Source: Margaritifera margaritifera
Lineage: Eukaryota > Mollusca > Bivalvia > Unionida > Margaritiferidae
Assembly: GCA_029931535.1 (NCBI GenBank)
Contig: JAQPZY010001660.1
Location: 4,117,001-4,181,000, forward strand
Reading direction: 5' to 3'
DNA: 64,000 nt
Shown: piece after piece, positions 1-9,544 of the stretch
Layout of the letters: each line of letters starts with the position of its first letter
Position numbering within the stretch: the first letter of the stretch is position 1
Made by a program: the position numbers and the translations under genes
The notes under the pieces: generated by a model
Databases searched by the model: none
What the model was told of the DNA's origin: nothing
What the model saw: the letters and a program-made list of their open reading frames with translations, nothing else

Positions 1-160
1 GAAGGTAGCCACAGTGGCTCAGTGGTTAGCGTGCATGACCCCCGACCGAAAGTTTGTGGGTTCGAATCCTACCATCAAACCAGCCTGGGTCAGCTTTGGC
101 ACTAATAACCTACTTGCGTTGCTGTGCCATAGAGCTCCAAACCAAAACCAAATACATGGA
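1..160 (+). mobile_element. tRNA-derived SINE head, cut by the window edge or 5'-truncated
   Basis: A box A (TGGCTCAGTGG, 15-25) and a perfect box B (GGTTCGAATCC, 59-69) lie 44 nt apart, the spacing of a tRNA internal polymerase III promoter. A T-arm stem GTGGG/CCTAC can form around box B. The expected acceptor arms (8-14 and 73-79) do not pair, so this is a tRNA-derived SINE rather than a working tRNA. The 3' limit near 160 is a guess. Confidence 0.6.
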
Positions 161-229
161 TGGCCAGTGTCAAGTAGACATGGTTTACATGAAATTTTAT
201 ACATACAACAATGGATACAAACTACGTCT

Positions 230-586
230 TGAAAGTAAAAACAAAAAAAGGGAGATGATATACACGACACATTCACTGACAGCTTTAAAGAGAGAAAGCC
301 TGAAAAGATGCAATGTGATGAGGGAAAAGAGTTTTACAACAAAAGAGTTGAGAATTTGTTGAACAAAAACAAACCAGTACTTTTCAACCTACTCGGACAA
401 AAAGCTTCTGTAAAGGAAAGGTTTAACATAGCTCTAACGACTACAATGTGGAAGTATTTCACTCCAGTCGAAACCAGAAACGGTGTTGACGTTTTACCAA
501 AGCTAATTCAAGGATACAATAACATTCATTACACCTCCATAGATACTAGTCTCCAGTTGAAGCAAGTGAGGAACAAAATAAGTTAA
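230..586 (+). pseudogene. Polinton-type retroviral-like integrase, C-terminal half of catalytic core
   Basis: The frame from about 290 reads CDEGKEFYNKRVENLL, then KASVKERFN and TTMWKYFTPVETRNGVDVLP. These match the second catalytic Asp region, the catalytic Glu helix and the following core of Polinton (c-type) integrases, which insert the element by DDE chemistry. The preceding 60 nt belong to the same protein but in another frame, so there is a frameshift near 270. The N-terminal zinc-binding part and first catalytic Asp are missing, perhaps lost at the junction with the SINE. The frame ends at a stop at 584-586; the chromodomain follows 200 nt downstream. Confidence 0.75.
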
Positions 587-779
587 AAGTTGGTTATATG
601 ACAGCTAATACATATGGAACACCTTAATTCAAAAGTGGTGATCCAGTAAGAATTTCAAAAAACAAAACCTTTTGAAGGGGTACTGTACTAACTTCACTGA
701 TGAATATTTAAAATCAATGAAGTAATACTAAGTGATCCAGTAATTTACAAACTGGAAAACTTAAATGGAGAGGAAATTG

Positions 780-946
780 AGCGCATGTTTTACGAGCGCT
801 ATATGACAAGCAGGATGATGTATACGAAGTTGACAAGATTGTGAAGACCAAGAGAATGAACAGAAAAAGTATGTACTCGTTAAATGGAAATGATATCGTA
901 AATCATTTAACAGTTGGGAGCCAGAAGAAAACATTCAGTCAACATA
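780..946 (+). pseudogene. Integrase C-terminal chromodomain, frameshifted
   Basis: One frame reads DDVYEVDKIVKTKRMNRK, and a shifted frame continues YVLVKWK then FNSWEPEENI. This is the chromodomain signature (VEKI, YLVKWKGY, NSWEPEENI) found at the C-terminus of Polinton integrases, thought to guide integration to chromatin. The domain needs one frameshift and has a stop where the Gly of KWKGY is expected. It lies in the right order after the integrase core at 230-586. Confidence 0.6.
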
Positions 947-984
947 AATGGTATAAGCTCAGTATATAGACAGAAGTATTAAGC

Positions 985-1100
985 AGCACAAAAACGTCGA
1001 GTTTCTAATGCTGACAAGTTTCTAGAATGTGACACATGCGGTAAAAAACTGCATTAGAAAACGAGGTAGTTTAAACATGCACATGGTGTGAATTTGTATT
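985..1100 (+). pseudogene. Cys/His zinc-finger-like fragment
   Basis: The frame gives NADKFLECDTCGKKLH, a stop, then FKHAHGVNL. C-x2-C followed by H-x-H at about the right distance suggests a degenerate C2H2 finger. Zinc-finger parts occur in Polinton integrases and N-terminal to their polymerases, but the fragment is too short to assign. Confidence 0.3.
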
Positions 1101-2578
1101 GATCACGAGACCAGAGGGTGGAAAAGAAACTACGTCCAAAAACACCATAGTTAAAGAACGAAATGGTACACATGAAAAACATGATAAAGCAACAACAATG
1201 TAGACAGTGTCCTGTCAAGGTTATAAAAGACGTTACAGAAGAAATGAAAAGAGACAACATTCGATATGATGTTGATTCAAACTACATTTCAAAATAGCTG
1301 AAAAAACAAACAAAAGAGGGCAAGTTGGTCTATGAGAATTTGAACAAGATAAAAGGCAATGAAAATCGAATATACATTTATGCAGTGATCAGGATATTTT
1401 AAAAAAAATTCTTCAAGTTTCATTCCAAGAAGATATAGCAAGAGACACGCGCAGCTTCTCAATCAACTGCGCATTTTTCCTAGACAACATTTTTACCCTG
1501 AAACTTTTTAGTACATCCATCAAACCATTTTTATCGCAAAGAATTACCACACATTTAGAATCAGTTGATTTGAGAAGACCTTTCACACCATGAAGTAAAA
1601 ACCAGTACACCTTTCATCGTGTGTGGATATACAGATTTTGAAGATCTATTTTTCACAGGTATCCAGTAGTAATTAAATAAACGGAACAATCGTCTCTGGG
1701 AAAGAGGTGTTACAAAGGAACAATAGATGAACCAACAGTTGTAAAATGCTACAAATGTCACCAGAAAAAGATGGCAGAGGAAATGGAGAAACAAAATTCA
1801 GTTTGCCAGAGACAGAGATTGCATAAAGCAAACTAGATTAATATGGTATTACTGTGGAGAAAATGAAAAGATTATAGATTGCATGTGGGTCTGGAAAACC
1901 AGTAGAGAGAGCATCAATGTATTTTCACAACGACGTGCCATTTCTTCACTAATTTTATGACGTGAAGTAAATGGACTTCAGATTTAAAAGAAAAAAAGTA
2001 ATGGACTTCAAATTTAAAAAAATAAAATAAAATAACCAGTACAGCACCTTACTCATGTCCCACAAGTCACTTTAACGCATTATATTGACTAAGTAAGTTA
2101 ACATACAAAAAGAATGTAATGAGTAACAAATTTACTATACTGAAAATCAATTTTTCAAATACAAGCCTCTGAAAAGTTTTGAAAACTACACTCCAAAATT
2201 TGACAATAGTGAATCGATGAATCGATACAGATCGCAGTGTGAGATGAAATTTTTGGCAGAATCAACTAAACGGGGCAGCGTGGATGGCAAAATTTGGTTG
2301 TGGTATTTCATAATGGCATTTGATAGACAAAAACATAAAAGAGAGAGCAAAATCTATATACAAATTTGTATGTTTACTTCCAGATGGGAAAGCTTCTGTC
2401 GAAATGTAAAATACCTCTGCCTGATAACAATGCATTCAAATCGAATAACGACTGTATTGACTTTAAACAATTTAATTTGATATGCAGCAATTTCAAAATT
2501 CCACCATGGCATTACTAGAGACACCTCGAGGGAAAAAGTAAATACCTGATCGATAACGGCCCAGAAGAACAAAAAACT

Positions 2579-2872
2579 GCATGGCAAGGATTTGGGGAAT
2601 CTACATCTGCCGCTGTGTTAGTTGCTTGCAAACGTAAATATAACTATGGAGCATGTACTGTTTGGGTATTGGAGAATATTGCTGCTGATGAAATTAATTT
2701 TGTGGTAGACAAAGAACAGTCAAACATGACATACTTCTTTTTGCAAGACAGTAATGGCCTGATAGATGAGGGTATTTCAATGTTGAATTACAGTATCAGA
2801 TCATACGTAATCCGCATATTGGGTGCAGACAGTGTTATAAATCATGGAACTACTAATACTAGGACAACATGA
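2579..2872 (+). pseudogene. Unrecognised conserved-looking ORF fragment within the Polinton remnant
   Basis: An open frame of about 95 codons begins WQGFGESTSAAVLVACKRKY and ends at the TGA at 2870-2872. It has balanced amino acid use with Trp, Cys, Gly and aromatic residues, unlike the low-complexity frames elsewhere. Similar-looking text continues out of frame to about 2950. It may belong to a structural or unknown Polinton gene, but I do not recognise the family. Confidence 0.35.
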
Positions 2873-2959
2873 CAATGATACAGATGAAAACATCATGTTA
2901 AAATTCCAACAGTACATGGGTTCAAAAGTGAAATTGGACTTTGCTGTTGGAGGTGAGGG

Positions 2960-4140
2960 GTTTTTTTGTTTTGTTTGTTTAACATAGTGACATGGTTATA
3001 ATAATGGGTAGTATAGTTGGATACAAGAACAATTTTCTGAAATCCAGTGACTTGTTTAAAATGGGGTTAAACCTTGGTATCAATACTGATGTAACCAAGA
3101 GAGGTATTCTGAAAGCTGATAAACAACCAATAGCAGTAAGACCAATAACTGTAGAGGACAACACGAAGACAAAGTGAGTAGCAATTATATAGAGAAGGAC
3201 CATGATAATGATATTGTGCATAGTACAACTGCTAATTCTACAAAATTCTCCGACGCTCAAATGACACGTGGCAATTTAGAAACTTGGACCTTACAAAAAA
3301 ACAAAAAGACGATGGAACTATTTTACATCGCTCTTTGTTGTATATATACCAGTTTTGTATATACATCTTTTCTGCAATTTCTTTACGTGTTTGTTTTATA
3401 TATATACCAGTTTTGTGGTATTCTTTCTTGTGCTCTATGTTATCTTCTCTTCATTCTTTTTGAACTCTCTCTAGCAAGGTTGACATTTACTTTGTTTTTG
3501 TCCACACTCTGTTATGTCTTTCTCTTCTCTGCACATAGAGCATGTCTTTGCATCCATCTCTTTTATTTTCCCAAACTTGATTTCAATATATATTTTACTA
3601 CATATTGTAACATTGTACAGTTATTTTGCAGTTATTTTGCAATTACCTTTGTTATCAGATTGAACTAGTGTTTATGTAACTTATACAATTCCTGTCAATT
3701 ATATGGAAGAAATTGAAGACAGAAGTAAGATGAAATCAATGTTGAAACAGAGCCAGGAACAGTAACTGAAAAGAATACCTCACAAACGAAAAATCATCAA
3801 CGTAGAGTTGAACTTGGTAGGCAACTTGTGAAACGTTCACATGCATTTATATAAGCCAAAACTGACCATATGAAGAAGGACCAAGATGTTGCATCACAAA
3901 GTGAAATAACACAACACGAAATAAATTAAACGAGCTCAAACAACACAATCTATTATTTCAATGATGGTGGAGTAGCTGTTTTAATAATCTTGTTCATTCG
4001 GTCAAAACGTAAAGTTGCTTCAACACTTCAACATACGGTGGTAAAGTCGCTGAAACTAGCAATGAACAATCCAACTATGACAGTATAATACAATGCAATA
4101 CCAGAAATGCTTTAACAGAACTCTGACTTTTACATGAATC
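2960..4140 (+). other. Polinton-internal stretch with broken frames, nothing assignable
   Basis: Short plus-strand frames (for example 2992-3177) and a hydrophobic frame at 3174-3668 rich in Leu, Phe and Tyr occur here. The hydrophobic frame is pyrimidine-rich DNA with no domain I can name. I report no gene. Confidence 0.3.
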
Positions 4141-4146
4141 AAATAA

Positions 4147-4670
4147 CAACATGCCGAACAAAAGAAAAAACATCAACACAATTTACCTCGCGTTACGTAA
4201 ATCTGTTCTAACATTTGCACACAGCATTTTTTAAACAAAGAAAAGGTATGGAAGTTTACAATTAGTCCACCATCAACAATGGACAATGAAGAAATTTCAA
4301 AGCTGATCATTCTGTTTACACTCAGTTCACAACTGACTACCTGATAGCACATCTGACAATATTGTTAACAGCGTACAATCGAGTTTGAAATCAAACATTG
4401 CTAACTTTTCGCTACATCAAAAACAACATGTCTAACGAAACGAAAAACAACATCAACACAATTTACCACGCGACATTAAGCTCTGCCCTTACTGTTGCAT
4501 ACAACATGCTTTAAAAAAACACTGTTGAAGTTTACAATATGTCCACCATAAACAATGGATATTTAAAGAAGTTTTCTATCTGATTATTCCAGTTTCTTTT
4601 GCCCAGTTCACAGTAGATTATCTGATAGCCAGTGAACTTTTACCTGATATATTGTTACACAGTAGAGTAG
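4147..4670 (+). repeat. Diverged tandem duplication (about 280-bp offset) in the Polinton remnant
   Basis: 4147-4380 and 4427-4665 are imperfect copies. Each has AACATG followed by a frame with the words NINTIY, then a GAAGTTTACAAT-type block, CAACAATGGA and a CAGTTCACA...CTGATAGC block. Each copy starts a small Met frame that soon meets stops. This looks like a duplicated small gene that later decayed. Confidence 0.55.
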
Positions 4671-4679
4671 CTTTTGTTG

Positions 4680-5416
4680 CTAGGTAAATAGCATATGCGA
4701 TGAGTGAGAGCAACAGCACAATATCGTATTCGAGAAGTGACAGAGGTACAAAATGATTTTGTTAAGTGGATCGAAAGGCATGAACATAAATACAGAACAA
4801 TATACAAAGCTTTGAAACGGTTAGAGGCAAGTATGGAAAGAGTTTCAGCTGGTGTAGGTATTTCAGCAGCAGGATTGTGTTCATCTGGAATAGCTACTGG
4901 TATAGTTATTCCATTGACCTTTACAGGATTTACCACATCAATCATAGGAATTGTTTCAAAAGCTTAGAGTGAAAAGATAATTTGCAACAAAGTTTTGAAA
5001 CGTGATGAAATAGTTACATCAGTCATTGATAAATTGAACAGTATCTATGAATTGATAAGAAAATGGAAAGCTCAAATCAAGAGAGCTACATTACAATTAA
5101 GTCACTTCCTGAAAAACGAAATATATTTTACCACTCCGATCGATAATAGATATGGTAGACTATATATTTCGTTACAGAGAAAAGATTTTGTTGTATGGTA
5201 TTACGCCATTTCGGATGAACTCAAAAACAATCTCTTTTGCTATATAAACGACAATAATGAAGCTAGGGCTGTCTTAATTCCAGATAGTTATTACAACCTC
5301 GAAATATACGTAAAGAAAGTCAAGAAGGGAAAGACTTCCAGTGGTGACAACAATGTTGAATGCTTGAAACACAAGTCAGTAGTTAAAATTACACTGAGTA
5401 ACAATTACACAGCATA
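4680..5416 (+). pseudogene. Unrecognised helical/hydrophobic protein gene with an in-frame TAG
   Basis: A frame opening at Met 4704 encodes a charged helix-forming region (RYRTIYKALKRLE-like) followed by a Gly/Ala/Ile-rich hydrophobic stretch (VSAGVGISAAGLCSSGIATG) that could insert in a membrane. It stops at TAG 4965-4967. The same frame continues without interruption to TAA at 5415-5417, so one stop probably splits a single protein of about 235 residues. The hydrophobic hairpin after a coiled region loosely resembles apolipoprotein-L-like proteins; this is only a resemblance. Base composition and position fit a gene of the surrounding Polinton remnant. Confidence 0.45.
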
Positions 5417-5504
5417 AGTAGCCAACTACAATGCCAATTGATATGATTCAAAAGTCGGAAAACTATTCAGGCATCTACTGAATAAGATACACTTTGTGGG
5501 GGTT

Positions 5505-5720
5505 TTGTAACCCACATCTGTATACATTTTGTAACCCACACATTATACATTTTGTAACCCACACATTATACATTTTGTAACCCACACATCTATACATTTT
5601 GTAACCCACACATGTATACATTTTGTAGCCCACACATTATACATTTTGTAACCCACTTATTATACATTTTGTAACTCACACATGTATACATTTTGTAACT
5701 CAAACATGTATACATTTTTC
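5505..5720 (+). repeat. Minisatellite, 22-25 bp unit, about 9 copies
   Basis: The core TTTTGTAACCCACACATTA and variants recur in tandem with small length changes (ACATTATACA versus ACATGTATACA). Confidence 0.85.
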
Positions 5721-5964
5721 TGGACCAAATCAATAACAAAAAATTACACTAATGGCAGTTATTCGTGTTTACTCGAGTTTTTACCAGTTAACAATGTATT
5801 TCACAGAGACTTTGTTTTGTAAAGTGATTATGACAATTACAAACAATTACAGATGGGTTATTTACAGCTTGAGCATCAGCGTAAGCGATTAATATGGAAA
5901 AGTAATAGATTTTCACGGTATACATGTACGGTGTTTTTTCCACGTAAAATAAAATAGAGTATGT

Positions 5965-6396
5965 ACAGAATGTGTGGAAATATATCACTTCGAGGTCCAG
6001 GTGAACCTTTAAACATTGAAACAAAAACAGATGCAAAAGATACAACTCTAGGTCAAACGATTAACAGTGACAGATCTAAGATCTCAGTAATAACCGTATA
6101 GTCAATTTACGTAACCCTGACAAATTAACTGATGCAGCAAATAAAAGATTTGTAATGAGAAGAGCTGATAACCAGATACCAAACACGTTTAGTGCGAAGA
6201 ATTCGAAAGACATGAAGACGTGGAGGGAACAAGTTCACGATAAATTAACATCTATTGTAGAGAATGGCATTGGAAGAGCTAGCAAAATCTCAGGGCTACA
6301 AAAACATTTATGTGAACAGAAAAAAAAGGATTTTAGAAATTCAAGACGTATTAAAGCAGAGATTCATCTGCTGTTATACAAATTGTACAGTCAGTA
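5965..6396 (+). pseudogene. Fibre-like protein gene remnant
   Basis: From ATG near 5969 the frame reads MCGNISLRGPGEPLNIE and contains TINSD before a stop. A shifted frame then gives NRIVNLRNPDKLTDAANKRF and runs to the TAA at 6395-6397. The pattern 'NRI-x-NL-x(n)-DA-x-NKRF' resembles a motif common in phage and viral tail-fibre or spike proteins (N-rich strand, then DAVNK-type turn). In a Polinton context it could be a spike or attachment protein; that role is inference. At least one frameshift is present. Confidence 0.45.
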
Positions 6397-6480
6397 AGGG
6401 AACGAGAAAATGATGTACCTTAATTTAGTCATTTTTTTACATCCGATTCAACAGAAGATAAATTGGGATTTTTGGGGGTT

Positions 6481-6673
6481 TTGTTTTTGTTGGTTTGAAT
6501 TGAACGGCACTTTTAATACATTATTGGCTATAGCATGCTGAGGAAATTGGAGCTAAGTGCCTTTCCCAAGGACACAGCGAGGCAGCCTACCCGGGCTAGC
6601 CTGGGTGGGTATATAACCTGCGACACTTGGATTACGAGTCCGACGCTCTAAATACCGAGCTATCGCGGCCCCC
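6481..6673 (-). mobile_element. tRNA-derived SINE, copy 1
   Basis: On the minus strand a tRNA-like head has box A (TAGCTCGGTATTTAGAGC, 6645-6662) and a degraded box B (GGTTATATACCC, 6607-6618). Downstream is a central block containing AAGTGCC and CAAGGACAC, then a TG/T-rich tail with GTTTGTTT-type runs. The same architecture and about three quarters of the bases recur at 40811-41000, which defines a family. The central block resembles conserved SINE core domains shared across animals. It is inserted inside the Polinton remnant, so it is younger than it. Confidence 0.75.
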
Positions 6674-6719
6674 TCAAAGGATAAAAGAGAAGCCTTAAAA
6701 ATAACATGAAAAAATTGAA

Positions 6720-7690
6720 ACATCTATAGAAAAAGGTGGCACTACAAAATCTTAGTTGGAGAAGTTACAGAGAGATTTGAATAACGAAATCAAACAGTAC
6801 GATCAAGAGATTCTTAAAAGGCTGATGGCTATAGTTAGCCAACATATTAGTGGTCTGGGCAACAAAATCGTAGCTAACAATAATACCTTGTCAGAGTTGC
6901 TGAAAAAGAATGATTTAACAGAGATAACAAAAAAGATAGATGACGTAAAAACAAACTGAATGTGAATGAAAGCACGATTAAATCCATAAAAGGACAACGA
7001 TCTATCAGTTACAGATTTGAGTGATAAAATCAAAATGATACAAGATGTTACATTTACCGCATTTAAAAAAAAATACATTACACGCTGACGATGAACAATC
7101 GAAAACGGATTCAAAAGAGTATGTTGATCTAGATGTGGCCAATAATATAGGTGTTGTGCAAGGTAGCACTGATGAAATTGACAAACGAAAGAAGAGGCTC
7201 ATTTTTATTTGATTGGAGAAAACGGTTACAATAGCCACAGATACATTCAAAGCTGAAGTAGGTGCAAAGACGCTCGCCTTAAGTGGTAGCATTGATATAA
7301 TTAACACTGACACAGAGGCTGTTAAAACTCAAATCAAACAAAAAGACACTCTAGTTAAGTAGTACCATTGACAGAGTTAACACTGACACAGAGGCTGTTA
7401 AAACTGAAATAAACAAAAAGACACTCGAGGTAAGTAGTACCATTGACAGGTTAACACTGACACAGAGACTGTTAAAACTGAAATCAGACAAAAAGACACT
7501 CGAGTTAAGTAGTACCATTGACAGAGTTAACACTGAAACAGAGGCTGTTAAAACTGATATCAGACAAAAAGACAATAGAGTTAAGTAGTACTATTGACAG
7601 AGTTAATACTGGCATAGCACAGAGGCTGTTAAAACTGAAATCAAACAAAAAGAAATGCGTTAAGTTACAACTGACAAAGTTACCACTGAA
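6720..7690 (+). pseudogene. Coiled-coil repeat protein remnant
   Basis: 6756-6959 encodes a charged heptad-like region (MEKLQRDLNNEIKQYDQEIL). From about 7225 a unit of about 72-78 bp with the words SSTIDRVNTDTEAVKTEI recurs at least five times (7270-7660), broken by frame shifts and stops. Repeated Ile/Val/Leu every seven residues fits a trimeric coiled-coil stalk. Together with the fibre-like motif upstream it may be the shaft of a spike; that is inference. Confidence 0.45.
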
Positions 7691-7799
7691 ATGAACGCAA
7701 GCATGATGTCATCGAAAACTAATTGAACACGGAAATAGGTGTAAAGAGCATTGCATTTGGAGTTGGAATGGAAGAATTTAAACAAGAAAAAAATTAGAA

Positions 7800-8680
7800 A
7801 AGCAAACTAATACCTGGATATATATTACTCTACGATTTTCGAACTGTACCGAGTCGGGACTATCTCCATCAGGATCGTACAGAAGTCTGTTTTGAAGAAA
7901 AAATACATAATTAGCATTAAACTGGCCATAGAGCACTGATGAAAGAGTTTTTGAAAGTGTTTAATCCTGAAATTTCAGTACAGCTGCATTGCAAATTTTT
8001 TTGCTACGCATCAACGCCGTTGTCCCGAAAGGACAAGCCTTGCAGTAGAGCGTCAACGTCATGCACAGAGAGCGAGAAGTGTAAATAGTATGTAAGTTAA
8101 TGAGGATAGCTAGAGTCTGAAATAATTAGTCAGTCATTCTTCGCTTAAATCAATAAGATCGTAGATTAGTATGCGTTTGCCATCAGTACACGGCTCACAC
8201 GTTTGCTTTATTCATTGACGACAGCATTGTAGTTCTCCTATTGTTGGCCATTATTTTCTCTATCCTGTTTTGAATATATCCTTCAGTTTCTATTTCTTTT
8301 TTTGTGTGTATTTTTGTTTTAGCATTCTGGTGTAAAACAATATTTATTTTATGGTCCTACCTTATATACACATAAATGTGTAATCATTACGCTCTGCAAG
8401 GATTTAATAATAAGCTCTTGATCTTCCCAACCAAGCTGTTTCCTAAAAGAACAGTCTTTGCATCGTTGGCATTGAGTATTCTTCTGTTCCATCTCAAATC
8501 GCCATTTTGAAGTACCACAATTACAGCATTTTACCAACTCCATTCAATTCAGTAGTAATATTTTAATTTTACGTTAGTATGGTAGTATTCCCGAAGTAGG
8601 TGTATGAGGATTCTGGCACACATCTCTAAAACTCAAGTAGTAAGGAACATGGTCCATTAATAAACTCTAGGAACATTGTT
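7800..8680. other. No gene recognised
   Basis: AT-rich sequence after the coiled-coil remnant. A short minus-strand frame at 8349-8543 encodes CCNCG...CQRCKDC, a possible zinc-ribbon pair of CxxC motifs. It is only 64 codons with no neighbour to support it. Confidence 0.3.
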
Positions 8681-8684
8681 TTGT

Positions 8685-8880
8685 TTTATGCAGTAGTTGA
8701 AGAAGTGATCCAGCAGTATGCGTCTAGGAATATGGAGGTGTTTTATGCAGTAGTTGAAGAAGTGATCCAGCAGTATGCGTCTAGGAATATGGAGGTGTTT
8801 TATGCAGTAGTTGAAGAAGTGATCCAGCAGTATGCGTCTAGGAATATGGAGGTGTTTTATGCAGTGGTAAGAAAAGTAGT
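8685..8880 (+). repeat. 57-bp minisatellite, about 3.5 copies
   Basis: The unit begins GTTTTATGCAGTAGTTGAAG and recurs almost unchanged. The last copies degenerate and run to about 8925. The 19-codon period keeps frames open on both strands. Confidence 0.9.
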
Positions 8881-8954
8881 CAATCAATAATAATGTTGTT
8901 GTTTTATGCAGTAGAAAGAAAAGTAGTCTAACAATGATGATGTGTTGTATTTTG

Positions 8955-8955
<1 letters not shown>

Positions 8956-9010
<55 letters not shown>

Positions 9011-9011
9011 G

Positions 9012-9090
<79 letters not shown>
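8956..9090 (+). repeat. (TG)n microsatellite
   Basis: A dinucleotide tract of 135 bp with two TGCG interruptions. Confidence 0.97.
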
Positions 9091-9091
<1 letters not shown>

Positions 9092-9169
9092 GTAGTACCG
9101 AATGTTGTCCAGCAATTAATCTGTACTGTATGAGAGAGCTGGTATTGGAATTAATAAATCATTTTTGTT

Positions 9170-9365
9170 TATTTCTTGTGCGTGAAATTCTTTTTGACTT
9201 ATGTCACATATGTGAAAAACTATTGTGCATATTTAAAATTCTTTTTCCCATATGTAAAGTAAAATCAAACTATTTTACATATGTAATATTCTTTTGACAT
9301 ATGTGAGAAACAATTTCACATATGTGAATTAAAAACTAAATTTTAAAACGGCTTTCCATATGCGA
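9170..9365. repeat. Cluster of CATATG palindromes
   Basis: CACATATGTG, CATATGTG, ACATATGT and CATATG recur about eight times between AT-rich spacers of 15-35 bp. It looks like a degenerate palindromic repeat; no function is shown. Confidence 0.45.
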
Positions 9366-9420
9366 TTTATCTTTTGTATTTACTTTTCTCTTGTTGTCCA
9401 TGAACAACTCTTTTAAATCT

Positions 9421-9544
9421 GAAGATCTGACGCTGCTATTTTATGCTGAAGTAATGTCGTATCTGATAGATTTTGTCTGTTTCTCCTATGCATATTCTAT
9501 CAGATATGACTTCATTTCAGGAAAAACACAAGCGGCAAATCTTC
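9421..9544. repeat. Long imperfect hairpin, arms about 50 bp
   Basis: 9421-9470 pairs with 9496-9544, leaving a loop of about 25 nt. The inner 11 bp (TATCTGATAGA) are perfect and the outer part GAAGAT(C/T)TG also matches, with scattered mismatches and bulges between. It could be a small foldback element or a small-RNA precursor. Confidence 0.7.

Larger units (their letters stand above)
230..7800 (+). mobile_element. Decayed Polinton/Maverick-like DNA transposon
   Basis: Several plus-strand coding remnants lie in a row: a Polinton-type integrase with chromodomain, a Cys/His fragment, a weak exonuclease-like fragment near 1600-1650 (reads PFIVCGYTDFEDLF), an unknown 95-codon frame, a hydrophobic Gly-rich protein, a fibre-like protein and a coiled-coil repeat protein. 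Polintons are large self-synthesising elements related to adenovirus-like viruses and carry integrase, protein-primed polymerase, capsid, ATPase and protease genes. I found no terminal inverted repeats and no clear capsid, ATPase or protease here. Every frame is broken by stops or frameshifts, so the element is dead. The limits and the unity of the element are inferred from collinearity only. Confidence 0.6.

Noticed and set aside
4..80. Functional tRNA gene
   Set aside because: Boxes A and B are present but the acceptor arms do not pair, and non-tRNA sequence follows; a SINE head fits better.
1585..1950. Firm call of a polymerase exonuclease domain in the first Polinton remnant
   Set aside because: Only one short motif-like string is visible and nearby frames give no second motif; kept as a note in the element entry.
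8959..9297. Cys/Val repeat frame
   Set aside because: Translation of the TG microsatellite.
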